This document shows positions 29,090 to 38,664 of a DNA stretch of 64,000 nucleotides, piece by piece. Positions within the stretch are counted from its first letter, which is position 1, and the number at the start of each line of letters is the position of its first letter. A program made the position numbers and the translations under genes. The DNA comes from Blautia faecis (GTDB taxonomy: Bacteria > Bacillota > Clostridia > Lachnospirales > Lachnospiraceae). The notes under the pieces were generated by a model that made no database searches, had not been told where the DNA came from, and saw nothing but the letters and a program-made list of their open reading frames with translations. Location of the stretch: contig NZ_JAJCIA010000001.1 in assembly GCF_020554845.1 (NCBI RefSeq), positions 161,305 through 225,304 of the forward strand, given 5' to 3'.

Positions 29090-29977
29090 ATGTATAAGAT
29101 ACTCAACGCAGAGAAACTTTCTGCAAATGTTTTTCTTATGGATGTGGAAGCTCCTCGTGTGGCTAAGCATTGTCTGCCTGGCCAGTTCGTCATCGTGAAG
29201 ATGGACGAAGTAGGAGAGAGAATTCCGCTTACAATCTGCGACTATGATGCAGAGAAAGGTACTGTAACAATCGTTTTCCAGCCGGCTGGTGCTTCAACAA
29301 CCAGAATGGCCCAGCTGAAAGCAGGCGATTACTTCGAAGATTTTGTTGGACCTCTGGGACAGCCATCTGAACTTTGCCATGAAGATCTCGAAGAGCTTAA
29401 GAAGAAAAAAATCGTTTTCGTAGCAGGTGGTGTTGGTACAGCTCCTGTATATCCTCAGGTGAAATGGCTTCACGAGCATGGCATTACCGCTGATGCGATC
29501 GTTGGTGCCAAGACAAAGGATCTCCTTATTCTTGAGGACAAGATGAAAGAAGTATGTAATCTGTATGTTACTACAGATGATGGTTCTTATGTACGTAAAG
29601 GTATGGGTACAGATGTACTTCGTGACCTTGTGCAGAACCAGGGCAAAGAGTATGATCTCTGCGTTGCAATCGGACCGATGATCATGATGAAATTTGTCTG
29701 CCTGTTAACAAAAGAACTGAACATTCCTACAGTTGTCAGCATGAACCCGATCATGGTAGACGGAACCGGTATGTGCGGAGCCTGTCGTTTAATGGTTGGA
29801 GGCGAAGTGAAATTTGCCTGCGTAGACGGACCGGAATTTGATGGACATAAAGTTGATTTCGACCTTGCCATGAAGAGACAGCAGATGTATAAGACCGAAG
29901 AGGGACGTGCTCTTCTGAAGCTTCAGGAAGGCGATACCCATCACGGCGGATGCGGACATTGTGGAGGTGACAAATAA
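29090..29977 (+). CDS. nfnA: NfnA-type FAD/[2Fe-2S] subunit of NADH-dependent ferredoxin:NADP oxidoreductase
   Basis: 295 residues: ferredoxin reductase-like FAD domain (ERIPLTICDYD), NAD-binding domain (FVAGGVGTAPVYPQVKWL) and a C-terminal Cys cluster (GMCGACRLMVGGEVKFAC) that binds [2Fe-2S]. The tail ends with HHGGCGHCGG, an extra Cys/His stretch. With the next gene it forms NfnAB, which couples NADH and reduced ferredoxin oxidation to NADP+ reduction by electron bifurcation. The 198-base upstream gap carries a TGTCC...GGACA hairpin and TATAGT-like -10 boxes. The stop overlaps the next ATG by one base. Confidence 0.9.
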   Translation: MYKILNAEKLSANVFLMDVEAPRVAKHCLPGQFVIVKMDEVGERIPLTICDYDAEKGTVTIVFQPAGASTTRMAQLKAGDYFEDFVGPLGQPSELCHEDLEELKKKKIVFVAGGVGTAPVYPQVKWLHEHGITADAIVGAKTKDLLILEDKMKEVCNLYVTTDDGSYVRKGMGTDVLRDLVQNQGKEYDLCVAIGPMIMMKFVCLLTKELNIPTVVSMNPIMVDGTGMCGACRLMVGGEVKFACVDGPEFDGHKVDFDLAMKRQQMYKTEEGRALLKLQEGDTHHGGCGHCGGDK

Positions 29978-31374
29978 TGGCAGATGTATTAAAGAAAGTA
30001 CCAGTCAGAGAGCAGGCTCCTAAGGTTCGTGCTACTAACTTTGAAGAGGTTTGCCTTGGTTACAATAAAGAAGAGGCAATGGAAGAAGCAAACAGATGCC
30101 TTGGCTGTAAGAAAGCAAAATGTATGGAAGGATGCCCGGTATCTATCAATATCCCAGGCTTCGTTCATGAAGTAAAAGAAGGAAACTTTGAAAAAGCTTA
30201 CCAGATTATCGGTGAGTCCAGTGCTCTTCCGGCTGTCTGCGGACGTGTATGTCCTCAGGAGACACAGTGCGAGGGTAAATGTATCCGTGGTCTGAAAGGG
30301 GAAGCTGTTTCCATTGGTAAACTGGAGCGTTTCGTTGCTGACTGGGCGAAGGAGAATGGTATTAAGCCAGTTCCGGCTGCACAGAAGAACGGACATAAAG
30401 TTGCAGTTATCGGTTCCGGACCTTCCGGACTTACCTGCGCCGGAGATCTTGCAAAGATGGGTTACGATGTAACAATTTTCGAGGCACTTCACAAAGCAGG
30501 TGGAGTTCTTGTTTATGGTATTCCGGAATTCCGTCTTCCAAAAGACAAAGTAGTTGCTGCAGAGGTTGAGAACGTAAAATCTCTGGGTGTTAAGATTGAG
30601 ACCAACGTTATCATTGGTAAATCCGTAACAATCGATGAGCTTCTTAAAGATGAGGGATTTGAGGCTGTATTTATCGGATCCGGTGCCGGACTTCCTATGT
30701 TCATGGGAATCCCGGGTGAGCAGGCTAACGGTGTATTCTCCGCTAACGAGTACCTGACACGTAACAACCTTATGAAAGCATTCCGTGAGGATTATGATAC
30801 TCCGATCGCACATGGCAAGAAGGTTGCTGTTGTTGGTGGTGGTAACGTTGCTATGGACGCTGCAAGAACTGCACTTCGTCTTGGCGCAGAGGTACATATT
30901 ATTTATCGTCGTTCAGAAGCAGAGCTGCCTGCACGTAAAGAGGAAGTTCATCACGCAAAAGAAGAGGGCGTACAGTTTGATCTTCTCTGCAATCCTGTTG
31001 AGATCCTTACAGATGACAAAGACTGGGTAACCGGTATTAAATGTATCCGTATGGAGCTTGGCGAGCCGGACGCTTCCGGAAGAAGACGCCCTGTTGAGAT
31101 TCCTGGTTCTGAGTTTACCATCGACGTTGATACTGTTATCATGTCCCTTGGTACAAGCCCGAACCCGCTGATTTCTTCTACAACCATCGGTCTTGATGTA
31201 AACAAGAGAAAATGTATCATTGCTGACGAAGAGTTTGGTAAGACTTCAAAAGAAGGCGTATATGCTGGTGGAGATGCTGTTACAGGTGCTGCCACTGTTA
31301 TCCTTGCTATGGGAGCAGGTAAAGCAGGTGCACGCGGCATCGATGAGTATATTAAGAGCAAATATGCAAAATAA
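29977..31374 (+). CDS. nfnB: NfnB-type flavoprotein, glutamate synthase small-subunit family
   Basis: 465 residues. The N-terminal Cys clusters for two [4Fe-4S] centres are CLGCKKAKCMEGCPV and CGRVCPQETQCEGKC. FAD-binding GSGPSGLTCAGDLAKMG and NADP-binding GGGNVAMDAARTA follow, and AGGDAVTGAATVILAMGAG is the C-terminal FAD block. Alone it would be called GltD, but the translationally coupled NfnA subunit and lack of a GltB partner point to the transhydrogenase. The NADPH made could feed biosynthesis together with isocitrate dehydrogenase. A strong terminator follows. Confidence 0.92.
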   Translation: MADVLKKVPVREQAPKVRATNFEEVCLGYNKEEAMEEANRCLGCKKAKCMEGCPVSINIPGFVHEVKEGNFEKAYQIIGESSALPAVCGRVCPQETQCEGKCIRGLKGEAVSIGKLERFVADWAKENGIKPVPAAQKNGHKVAVIGSGPSGLTCAGDLAKMGYDVTIFEALHKAGGVLVYGIPEFRLPKDKVVAAEVENVKSLGVKIETNVIIGKSVTIDELLKDEGFEAVFIGSGAGLPMFMGIPGEQANGVFSANEYLTRNNLMKAFREDYDTPIAHGKKVAVVGGGNVAMDAARTALRLGAEVHIIYRRSEAELPARKEEVHHAKEEGVQFDLLCNPVEILTDDKDWVTGIKCIRMELGEPDASGRRRPVEIPGSEFTIDVDTVIMSLGTSPNPLISSTTIGLDVNKRKCIIADEEFGKTSKEGVYAGGDAVTGAATVILAMGAGKAGARGIDEYIKSKYAK

Positions 31375-31446
31375 AAGCTGCTGGCCTCAAAATGGACAGT
31401 AACAAATATATGCACCTTTTTTCTGAAAAGTAAGAAGGTGTGAGTT

Positions 31447-31489
31447 CCCTGTCTGGGATTTCGGTTTGAAATCTCAGGCAGGGTTTTTT
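31447..31489 (+). terminator. Rho-independent terminator of nfnAB
   Basis: CCCTGTCTGGGATTTC (31447-31462) pairs with GAAATCTCAGGCAGGG (31468-31483) through 16 pairs including two G-U, followed by TTTTTT. Confidence 0.9.
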
Positions 31490-31498
31490 CTATATATT

Positions 31499-31661
31499 AT
31501 AGCGTGTTTGAAAAATCATTCCTGCAATCTGCACGCCCCACTTTGCGGTGTATTTTGCCCGAATTCGGTTGTCGTAGCCCGCTACGACGCCCTCATCCAG
31601 ACAAAATCTCCCACAAAATGTGACGCACATCTTGCAGAAAACCTTTTTCAAACACGCTCTA
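31499..31661. repeat. Full-length copy of a dispersed palindromic repeat
   Basis: About 163 bases bounded by AGCGTGTTTGAAAAA (31501-31515) and TTTTTCAAACACGCTCTA (31644-31661), which are inverted copies. The arms continue as an imperfect palindrome (CTGCAATCTGCACGCC... against ...ACGCACATCTTGCAG), and the centre is a hairpin GTCGTAGCCCGCTACGAC. It has no coding capacity. Related copies or half-copies occur at 24167, 40677, 50799 and 53548. Confidence 0.75.
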
Positions 31662-31724
31662 GGAAAGTTGCAAGTGAACAGGAATTGATTTCACGCCGCA
31701 GACAAAACAGTCGTTCGATTAAAG

Positions 31725-31753
31725 TTGTATCTTTGCCTGCTTTGTGGTATAAT
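31725..31753 (+). promoter_or_regulatory. Predicted promoter of uppP
   Basis: TTGTAT (31725-31730), 17-base spacer, TATAAT (31748-31753). A GACGGG...CCCGTC hairpin (31764-31784) lies at the start of the leader. Confidence 0.6.
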
Positions 31754-31812
31754 AGGTACGCTTGACGGGTTTTCGCGGCCCGTCTTATCCCAAAGAAAAG
31801 GAAATATTGAAT

Positions 31813-32688
31813 ATGTCAGTTTTACAGGCGATTTTATTAGGAATTGTTCAGGGAATCACGGAGTTTCTTCCTGTGAGCAGTTTCGGACATCTGGCAGCCA
31901 TAGAAAATGCAATGGGAATTACACGAAACACTGCAGTCCTTTTTGAAGTGCTTCTTCACATAGGCACGATGGTGGCAGTTTTTTTTGCATTCCATGAGGA
32001 TCTTCGCCGGATCGGAGAGGAGCTTCTGGGCATGATCATGGATATAATCGGGAATGTAAATATCTATTTTCACAACAGGAAAACCGGTGAGAATCTCCAC
32101 TATGCCAGAGTGGTGCACGGAACATACCGTAAATTTACAGCGATTATGGCTGTATCATTTATTCCCACAGCATTGCTTGGATACATTTGCAGAAGACTGG
32201 TGACAAGAGCGGCGATTTCCCCGCTTCTTCCAGGAGCATGTATCCTTGTGACAGGAGTGTTTCTTCTTGTGACAGACCTCAGTAATATCGGTGGAATCAA
32301 GACACCGAAAGATGTGACTTATGACAATGCCATGTGGATTGGAATTTGTCAGGGGATTTCCGTATTTCCAGGTATATCCAGATGTGGAATGACGATTTGT
32401 GCAGGCTTATTATGCGGTTTCAGCAGGAAATTTGCAGTGAAATATTCTTATCTTATCAGCATTCCGGCAGTTCTAGGCTCTCTTTTTCTGGAGCTTGGAC
32501 AGTTTACCACGCCAAAGATGAGTGTGTCTCTTGGATTTACCTATGTCTTTGGTATGATCGTGGCGGGAGTAGTTGGATATTTTATGATACGCAATCTGCT
32601 CCGCATTTTGCAGCATGCGAAACTGCGCTATTTCGCATTTTACTGTTTTGTGGCAGGAGCCATAGCGCTTATTAGCAATTTTGCATAA
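31813..32688 (+). CDS. uppP: Undecaprenyl-diphosphatase (UppP/BacA)
   Basis: 291 residues. ATG 31813 is preferred since AAAAGGA lies about 10 bases upstream and MSVLQAILLGIVQGITEFLP is the canonical start; the frame can be extended to a TTG at 31762 without an SD. VQGITEFLPVSSFGH and GISRCGMTI hold the catalytic Glu, Ser/His and Arg-Ser blocks, although SR(S)G is SRCG here. The protein recycles the lipid carrier for peptidoglycan and teichoic acid synthesis and gives bacitracin tolerance. Confidence 0.95.
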   Translation: MSVLQAILLGIVQGITEFLPVSSFGHLAAIENAMGITRNTAVLFEVLLHIGTMVAVFFAFHEDLRRIGEELLGMIMDIIGNVNIYFHNRKTGENLHYARVVHGTYRKFTAIMAVSFIPTALLGYICRRLVTRAAISPLLPGACILVTGVFLLVTDLSNIGGIKTPKDVTYDNAMWIGICQGISVFPGISRCGMTICAGLLCGFSRKFAVKYSYLISIPAVLGSLFLELGQFTTPKMSVSLGFTYVFGMIVAGVVGYFMIRNLLRILQHAKLRYFAFYCFVAGAIALISNFA

Positions 32689-32758
32689 CTGTCCGGCAGG
32701 AAAGCTTACAGAAACACGGATCGGTTACAAATTTGCCTGATGAAGGGGGAACTTTTTA

Positions 32759-35700
32759 ATGGCAGCGTCTAATACGCCGAAGAAATCAACAACCAAACGT
32801 GGTACATCCGCGAAGAAAAAATCTTCCGCACGTACCCAGTCTAAAAAGAATACAGCAGGAAAGCAGTCAATATCCAGCGGCTTTCAGACGGAAATCATAC
32901 TTCTGGTGCTGATGGCGGCAGCGATCATTCTTATGGTAAGTTGTGTCGGACTTGGTGGAAATGTCGGAGGAAGCATCAGCAAGGTACTCATGGGAGTAAT
33001 GGGACTGATGGCTTATATTTTTCCCGTTGTACTTTTTATTATGGCAGCATTTCTGATCTCCAATAAGGGAAATGTGCTTGCTTATAAAAAAACAGCCGCC
33101 GCCGCAGTTCTGTTTCTGATCTGCTGTGGACTGGCACAGCTTTTTACAGAAGGCTATACAGAGAGTACAACTCTTGCAGAATATTACAGGATCAGTTCTG
33201 AGTATCGTACTGGTGGCGGAGCCATTGGAGGCGCAATCTGTATTTCTACAATCTCCGCATTTGGAACCATCGGTGCTTATGTGATCATTGTACTTGTGAT
33301 CCTTGTATGTTTGATCCTGATCACGCAGCATTCTTTCCTGGGATTTTTGTATAAGATTTATGATAAGATCCTGGAAGCTGTGAAGGGGCAGCAGGCGCTC
33401 TATCAGGAGGGAGCACCGGAGCGTCAGCTGAAGAAGCAGCTGAAAGTCCAGCAGCGCCAGCTGGCAGCCCAGGAGCGCCGTGAGAAAAGGATGCAGGAGC
33501 TGGAAGCTGCACTTGCCGAAGAAGGGATTACTTCAGATATGGTGGAAGAACCATCCCGTTTTGAGAAAAAGGCAGCCAAACAGAAAGGGAAAAAGGCTTC
33601 CAGGACAGCTGGAAATGATTCCAGGGCAAATTCCCGGATGAGAATGCGTGGAAATAACCAGGCCCGGGGCAGAAGAGGAGAAAACCTGGATTCTACAAGC
33701 TTTCTTGCAGGGACAGATTTATTTGAAGATAGAAATTCCGAGGAAAGCGGGGAATCTGTGGATCAGGAATTTCCTTTAAATCCAGAGAATGCCATGAATC
33801 CGGGAGATGCAGGATCACTGGAGAATATGACTACAGTGAATGGAGAATTTTCCGAGAGTGCTTCTGCTCAGAATCTTCCGATTAATACAGGAAAGTATGT
33901 GGATATCAGTGAGTATCGGGTCCAGGATGATGATCTGTCAATTGATGACAGATCATCACAGGAGGAAACACAGCTGCAGTTTGCAATTCACCGTTCTGAG
34001 CCAGAGCAGTCAGACGAGCCAGATCTGAATACGAGCGCCTCCTCTGGACAAGATGATCCTGTACCGTCATATTCTATGGAAAAGGATACCACGGAAGAGG
34101 ACGGTACTGTCTATATGAAAAATCCAGTTAGCAGTGACCAACCAGCTGAGGCAGAGGAAGAAGAAAACAGTTATGATGGAGTGGATTTTAATGAAGCTAT
34201 GGCTACCATGCAGAATGCAGTTGCTTTGACGAGAGATACTTCTGGCGCAGCAGGTGGCGCTGCCCATGGATCTCCGGCAACTTCTGGCTTCCACTCTTCT
34301 GAAGCTTCTGACGAAATGGCAGCGGGGAATGGAGTTTCGGATGAAACTACTTCCCGTCAGTCGGCGAAGAATCCTAAGTCTTCCAGGCAGGAGATTGCCA
34401 ACGGAATTGTAAATATCCAGCATGAGATCAAAACCCAGGAAGCGGCGGTGAAAAAGGAATATCAGTATCCGCCTGTGAATCTTCTGAAACGTGGAAATGG
34501 GAAATCCCAGGGAGATTCTGATTCCCATCTTCGAAAGACAGCTCAGAAATTACAGGAAATCCTGTATAATTTCGGAGTAAATGCCAAGGTTACAAACGTA
34601 AGCTGCGGACCTACAGTTACCAGGTATGAGCTGCAGCCGGAAATGGGTGTAAAGGTAAGCAAGATCGTAGGTCTCTCTGATGATATCAAGCTGAATCTTG
34701 CCGCGCCGGATATCCGTATCGAAGCTCCGATCCCGGGTAAAGCAGCTGTAGGTATCGAGGTACCAAATAAAGAACACAGTGCGGTTATGCTCCGTGATCT
34801 GATCCAGAGCCCGGAGTTTATGAATGCCAAATCCAAGCTGGCTTTTGCTGCTGGTAAAGATATTGAGGGTAAGACGATCGTGGCAGATATTGCCAAGATG
34901 CCCCACCTTCTGATCGCAGGTTCCACCGGATCTGGTAAATCTGTTTGTATCAATACACTTATTATCAGTATTTTATATAAAGCCAAGCCAGACGAGGTTA
35001 AGCTGATCATGATTGACCCGAAAGTGGTAGAGCTTAGTGTTTATAATGGTATCCCGCATCTGTTCATTCCGGTTGTCACAGATCCGAAGAAAGCTGCGGG
35101 GGCTCTGAACTGGGCAGTAAATGAGATGAGTAACCGTTACAATACTTTTGCAGAGTATGGGGTACGAAATCTGGAAGAGTTTAACCGCAAGATTGAGAAG
35201 ATGAAGTTCCCGGAGGGAGAGCAGCGCCCTGAGAAAATGTGTCAGATCGTCATTATCGTAGATGAGCTTGCAGACCTTATGATGGTTGCACCAGGGGATG
35301 TGGAGGACGCTATTTGTCGTCTGGCCCAGCTGGCCCGTGCTGCAGGCATCCATCTGGTTATTGCTACCCAGAGACCGTCTGTCAATGTTATTACCGGTCT
35401 TATTAAGGCGAACATGCCGTCACGTATTGCCTTTGCTGTCACTTCCGGTGTGGACTCCAGAACCATTCTGGATATGAACGGCGCAGAGAAGCTTCTTGGT
35501 AAAGGAGATATGCTGTTTTATCCGCAGGGCTACCAGAAGCCTGCCAGACTGCAGGGAGCCTTTGTTTCAGATGACGAAGTCAGCAATATTGTGGATTTCC
35601 TTGCAGATAAAAATCCACGGACAGATTACGACAATAAGATTGAACAGCAGATGAACAATGCGGTTCTTACAGCTGGCGGAAGCTCTGGCGGCAATGAGCG

Positions 35701-35920
35701 AGATGTCTATTTCGAGCAGGCGGGTAAGTTCATTATTGAGAAGGAAAAGGCTTCCATCGGTATGCTGCAGAGAATGTATAAGATTGGATTTAACCGCGCA
35801 GCCCGTATTATGGATCAGCTCTGTGACGCTGGGGTAGTAGGTACTGAAGAAGGTACGAAGCCGCGTAAGGTACTGATGAGTATGGATGAGTTCCAGACTT
35901 ATGTGGAAGAGCATTTGTAA
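32759..35920 (+). CDS. FtsK/SpoIIIE DNA translocase
   Basis: 1053 residues, longer than most (about 750-850). A Lys/Ser/Thr-rich cytosolic head (1-40), about four membrane helices (45-200), a very long charged and acidic linker (about 215-600), then the FtsK alpha/beta motor with Walker A GSTGSGKSVCIN and the Walker B region MCQIVIIVDELADLMM, and a C-terminal winged-helix gamma domain (SIGMLQRMYKIGFNRAARIMDQL) that reads polarity sequences on the chromosome. It pumps DNA through the division or sporulation septum. The linker is poorly conserved and accounts for the extra length. Confidence 0.95.
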   Translation: MAASNTPKKSTTKRGTSAKKKSSARTQSKKNTAGKQSISSGFQTEIILLVLMAAAIILMVSCVGLGGNVGGSISKVLMGVMGLMAYIFPVVLFIMAAFLISNKGNVLAYKKTAAAAVLFLICCGLAQLFTEGYTESTTLAEYYRISSEYRTGGGAIGGAICISTISAFGTIGAYVIIVLVILVCLILITQHSFLGFLYKIYDKILEAVKGQQALYQEGAPERQLKKQLKVQQRQLAAQERREKRMQELEAALAEEGITSDMVEEPSRFEKKAAKQKGKKASRTAGNDSRANSRMRMRGNNQARGRRGENLDSTSFLAGTDLFEDRNSEESGESVDQEFPLNPENAMNPGDAGSLENMTTVNGEFSESASAQNLPINTGKYVDISEYRVQDDDLSIDDRSSQEETQLQFAIHRSEPEQSDEPDLNTSASSGQDDPVPSYSMEKDTTEEDGTVYMKNPVSSDQPAEAEEEENSYDGVDFNEAMATMQNAVALTRDTSGAAGGAAHGSPATSGFHSSEASDEMAAGNGVSDETTSRQSAKNPKSSRQEIANGIVNIQHEIKTQEAAVKKEYQYPPVNLLKRGNGKSQGDSDSHLRKTAQKLQEILYNFGVNAKVTNVSCGPTVTRYELQPEMGVKVSKIVGLSDDIKLNLAAPDIRIEAPIPGKAAVGIEVPNKEHSAVMLRDLIQSPEFMNAKSKLAFAAGKDIEGKTIVADIAKMPHLLIAGSTGSGKSVCINTLIISILYKAKPDEVKLIMIDPKVVELSVYNGIPHLFIPVVTDPKKAAGALNWAVNEMSNRYNTFAEYGVRNLEEFNRKIEKMKFPEGEQRPEKMCQIVIIVDELADLMMVAPGDVEDAICRLAQLARAAGIHLVIATQRPSVNVITGLIKANMPSRIAFAVTSGVDSRTILDMNGAEKLLGKGDMLFYPQGYQKPARLQGAFVSDDEVSNIVDFLADKNPRTDYDNKIEQQMNNAVLTAGGSSGGNERDVYFEQAGKFIIEKEKASIGMLQRMYKIGFNRAARIMDQLCDAGVVGTEEGTKPRKVLMSMDEFQTYVEEHL

Positions 35921-35921
35921 A

Positions 35922-36144
35922 AATTTATATGATACCAGTGTCAAAAGGTCAAAAAGCCGTTCGTGCTTGCACGATAAGGCTTTTGAACTTGGGACACGCC
36001 AAATATGAGAAAGTAGCGATTTACGCAGTAAATCAGCGGATTTCGAATATTTGGAGGATTGCGGGAGCAGCGTAGCTGCGTAGCAATCCGGGTATCAAAT
36101 GAGTGTCAAAAGACCTTTTGACACTCATATCATTTATATAAATT
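35922..36144. repeat. MITE-like structured element with terminal inverted repeats
   Basis: About 223 bases. The left end runs AATTTATATGATACCAGTGT then CAAAAGGTC (35922-35950); the right end is its near-perfect inverse, GACCTTTTGACACTCATATC then ATTTATATAAATT (36112-36144). Inside are CAAAAAGCC...GGCTTTTG, CGTGCTTGCACG, and GGATTGC...GCAATCC enclosing GCAGCGTAGCTGC. The last arm also forms GAGTGTCAAAAGACCTTTTGACACTC (36100-36125), an 11-bp hairpin that could terminate ftsK. No open frame of any use. Confidence 0.7.
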
Positions 36145-36186
36145 GGTATAACAGTTAAGAAAATATATGTAAAGGAGACAATAAAA

Positions 36187-36489
36187 ATGGTAAAACATAT
36201 GGTAATGTGGTCATTTAAAGAAGAGATTCCTGAGGAGAAGAAGCCTGAATTAAAAGCACAGATCAAAGAACATCTTGAAGGTCTGGTTGGTGTTGTGCCA
36301 GGGCTCATTAAGGCAGAGGTTGTTACAGACCTTCTTCCATCCAGCACACGTGATTTGTGCCTGATCACTGAGCTGGAGAGCGCTGAGGCACTGGCTGCCT
36401 ATGCAGTAAATCCGAATCATGTTCATGTTGCGGACACTTACGTAAGACCAAATGTATGCGACCGTGTAGCAATGGACTTTGAGGTGTAA
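36187..36489 (+). CDS. Dabb-domain protein (stress-responsive A/B barrel)
   Basis: 100 residues. MVKHMVMWSFKEEIPEEKK begins a ferredoxin-like alpha-beta barrel of the Dabb family: one domain ending PNHVHVADTYVRPNVCDRVA with the conserved His. These small proteins dimerise; biochemical roles differ and none can be assigned here. AAAGGAG lies 8 bases before the ATG. rlmH begins immediately after the stop, so the two are co-transcribed. Confidence 0.85.
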   Translation: MVKHMVMWSFKEEIPEEKKPELKAQIKEHLEGLVGVVPGLIKAEVVTDLLPSSTRDLCLITELESAEALAAYAVNPNHVHVADTYVRPNVCDRVAMDFEV

Positions 36490-36969
36490 ATGGAAATTCG
36501 TATTATCACAGTTGGAAAAATTAAAGAGAAATACCTGAATGACGGAATTGCAGAGTACGCCAAGCGCCTTGGCCGCTACTGTAAGTTGAATTTTATCCAG
36601 GTGCCAGATGAGAAGACTCCGGATAAAGCTTCCGATGCGCTGAACCGTCAGATCAAAGAGACGGAGGGCAATCGGCTTCTTAGCCATATTCGCGATACAG
36701 ATTATGTGATTACACTTGCTATAGAGGGTAAAATGCTGGATTCTGTAGAGCTTTCTGACCTGATTGCCAGATTAGGCGTTCAGGGAAAAAGCAGCATTGC
36801 CTTTGTGATCGGAGGATCACTTGGGCTTTCTGATGCTGTTTTGAAACGGGCAGATTATAAGCTCAGTTTTTCAAGAATGACGTTTCCGCATCAATTGATG
36901 CAGATGATTCTGTTGGAACAAATTTACAGGGGATATCGGATTATGAATCATGAGCCTTATCATAAATAA
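36490..36969 (+). CDS. rlmH: 23S rRNA pseudouridine-1915 N3-methyltransferase RlmH
   Basis: 159 residues, the standard length. It begins MEIRIITVGKIKEKYLNDGI, and the SPOUT knot is formed by SSIAFVIGGSLGLSDAVL and LSFSRMTFPHQLMQMILLEQIYRGYRI. It methylates pseudouridine in helix 69 of 23S rRNA with SAM. The ATG directly follows the stop of the Dabb gene, whose end GAGGTG serves as ribosome binding site. Confidence 0.97.
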   Translation: MEIRIITVGKIKEKYLNDGIAEYAKRLGRYCKLNFIQVPDEKTPDKASDALNRQIKETEGNRLLSHIRDTDYVITLAIEGKMLDSVELSDLIARLGVQGKSSIAFVIGGSLGLSDAVLKRADYKLSFSRMTFPHQLMQMILLEQIYRGYRIMNHEPYHK

Positions 36970-37018
36970 TGAGATTTCATTTTTGTAAAGTTCCATAAAT
37001 GATAATTACAGACACAAG

Positions 37019-37067
37019 AACTCCCAGATGTTAGAGCATGTTCGAGGCAGCTAACATCCGGGAGTTT
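37019..37067 (+). terminator. Terminator of rlmH
   Basis: AACTCCCAGATGTTAG (37019-37034) pairs with CTAACATCCGGGAGTT (37051-37066), with one mismatch in 16. Downstream TTATTAGTTT is only moderately T-rich. The loop contains AGCATGTTCGA, loosely similar to the TAGAGCGTGTTTGA repeat end. The remaining bases to 37210 show nothing further. Confidence 0.7.
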
Positions 37068-37210
37068 ATTAGTTTACACGAGCAATCAGTCAAAACCTAA
37101 AGCCGACGTTTGTGTAAGTTTCTGGCGATTGCTGCCATAACGCGCAAAACGTGTGGTGTACGGTTTGTTAAAGCTTGCAATATATTTGAAGATAAATTTG
37201 GAAGTGGTAC

Positions 37211-38368
37211 TTAAATTCCACTTGTACGGATAGATTCCACAGCCTCTTTGATTTTCTCTGGTGGAAGTACCAGCGCGAAGCGCACATATCCTTCCCCATG
37301 AGGACCAAAGCTTGCGCCAGGAGTAACGATGACACCGGCTTTTTCCATTAATTCCATACAGAATGCCATGCTGTCCGTGCGTTTTCCCGGAAGCTTTGCC
37401 CATACGAACATAGTTCCTTTGCCGTTTGGCTTCTCCCAGCCAATGGAAGCAAGTCCGTCACATAGAGCATCACGGCGTGCCTGGTATTGTCTGCATTGTT
37501 CTTTTACGCTGTCAAGAGGTCCCTCAAGAGCAGCGATAGCAGCTTTCTGGATTGGCAGGAACATACCGAAATCGATCTGGCTGCGAAGCTTTTTTAGAGC
37601 AGAGATGATTTCTGGATTTCCAATGAGAAAGCTGATTCTGGCGCCGGTTACGTTAAAGGATTTGGAAAGGCTGAAAAACTCAACACCAACCTCCCGCGCA
37701 CCAGGAGTGGCAAGAAAACTTCCACCTTCCACGCCATCAAAGATAATGTCGCTGTATGCATTGTCATGGATAATTACAATATCGTATTTTTTTGCAAATG
37801 CAACAATTTCTTCATAAAGTCCTGGTGTGGCAATGCTGCCTACCGGGTTGGATGGAAGAGAGACTACCATGTAACGGGCCTTGCGAGCCACATCTTCCGG
37901 AATATCCTTTACATATGGCAGGAAATCATGCTCTGCTACAAGCGGGTAGTAGTAAGGAACTGCGCCTCCTAATTTGCTTCCTGCTGCGAAAACCGGATAG
38001 CACGGATCTGGAAGAAGAACCACGTCTCCCTCGTCGCATAAAGTCATGCCAAGATGTCCCATGCCTTCCTGACTGCCATAAACGGACATTACCATATCCG
38101 GTGTGATTTCCACATGGAAGCGCTTCTTGTAATATGCACAGACCGCATTCAGAAGCTCAGGCAGATCGCGGAGACTGTAACGCCAGTTCTGATCGTCAGC
38201 AGCAGCTTCCATCAGTGCTTTCTTAATATGATCCGGTGTATGGAAATCCGGCGTTCCAACACTCATGTTGTAGATCTTCTTTCCCTGTTTCTCAAGTTCA
38301 AGCCGCCTTTCATTGAGCGCGGCAAAAATTTCATCTCCAAATAAATTCAGTCTTTTGGAAAAATTCAT
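37211..38368 (-). CDS. PLP-dependent aminotransferase, class I/II (DapL/aspartate aminotransferase-like)
   Basis: 385 residues, fold type I. NMSVGTPDFHTPDHI opens the small domain; LPSNPVGSIATPG and VIIHDNAYSDIIFDG hold the cofactor Asn and Asp/Tyr; the PLP lysine is in SLSKSFNVTGARISF; the substrate-carboxylate Arg is near the C-terminus in EGYVRFALVLP. The overall pattern fits the LL-diaminopimelate aminotransferase or alanine/aspartate aminotransferase group; I cannot choose between them. Single gene with its own promoter region. Confidence 0.88.
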   Translation of the reverse strand: MNFSKRLNLFGDEIFAALNERRLELEKQGKKIYNMSVGTPDFHTPDHIKKALMEAAADDQNWRYSLRDLPELLNAVCAYYKKRFHVEITPDMVMSVYGSQEGMGHLGMTLCDEGDVVLLPDPCYPVFAAGSKLGGAVPYYYPLVAEHDFLPYVKDIPEDVARKARYMVVSLPSNPVGSIATPGLYEEIVAFAKKYDIVIIHDNAYSDIIFDGVEGGSFLATPGAREVGVEFFSLSKSFNVTGARISFLIGNPEIISALKKLRSQIDFGMFLPIQKAAIAALEGPLDSVKEQCRQYQARRDALCDGLASIGWEKPNGKGTMFVWAKLPGKRTDSMAFCMELMEKAGVIVTPGASFGPHGEGYVRFALVLPPEKIKEAVESIRTSGI

Positions 38369-38604
38369 CGTAAGTAAGCCTTCTTTCTCTCAAAATGCCA
38401 AACCAATAGGTTTATGCTAAAATCCTGTTTATTTTATCACAGTACTACAACAGAGTGCAAGACAAAAATGTATTTTCGGGCAAGACATTTGTATTGCTAA
38501 TAGCAAACGAAAATGGATGGCTGCCGTGCACTGCCAGATTTAGGGGTAAAGTTCTTTTTTGTATAAATTTTAGAAAAAAATAGCAGCAGACACTTAAGAG
38601 GGCA

Positions 38605-38633
38605 TTGTCTAAAAATAGAGAAACGTGTATAAT
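38605..38633 (+). promoter_or_regulatory. Promoter of the deleted mscL gene
   Basis: TTGTCT (38605-38610), 17-base spacer, TATAAT (38628-38633), then GGGAGG ahead of the ATG at 38665. Both signals appear intact although the gene is not; it may now serve the downstream dus gene. The rest of 38369-38604 holds nothing I can name. Confidence 0.6.
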
Positions 38634-38664
38634 TGGCTATATCAAACCAAGGGAGGAAAAGAAA

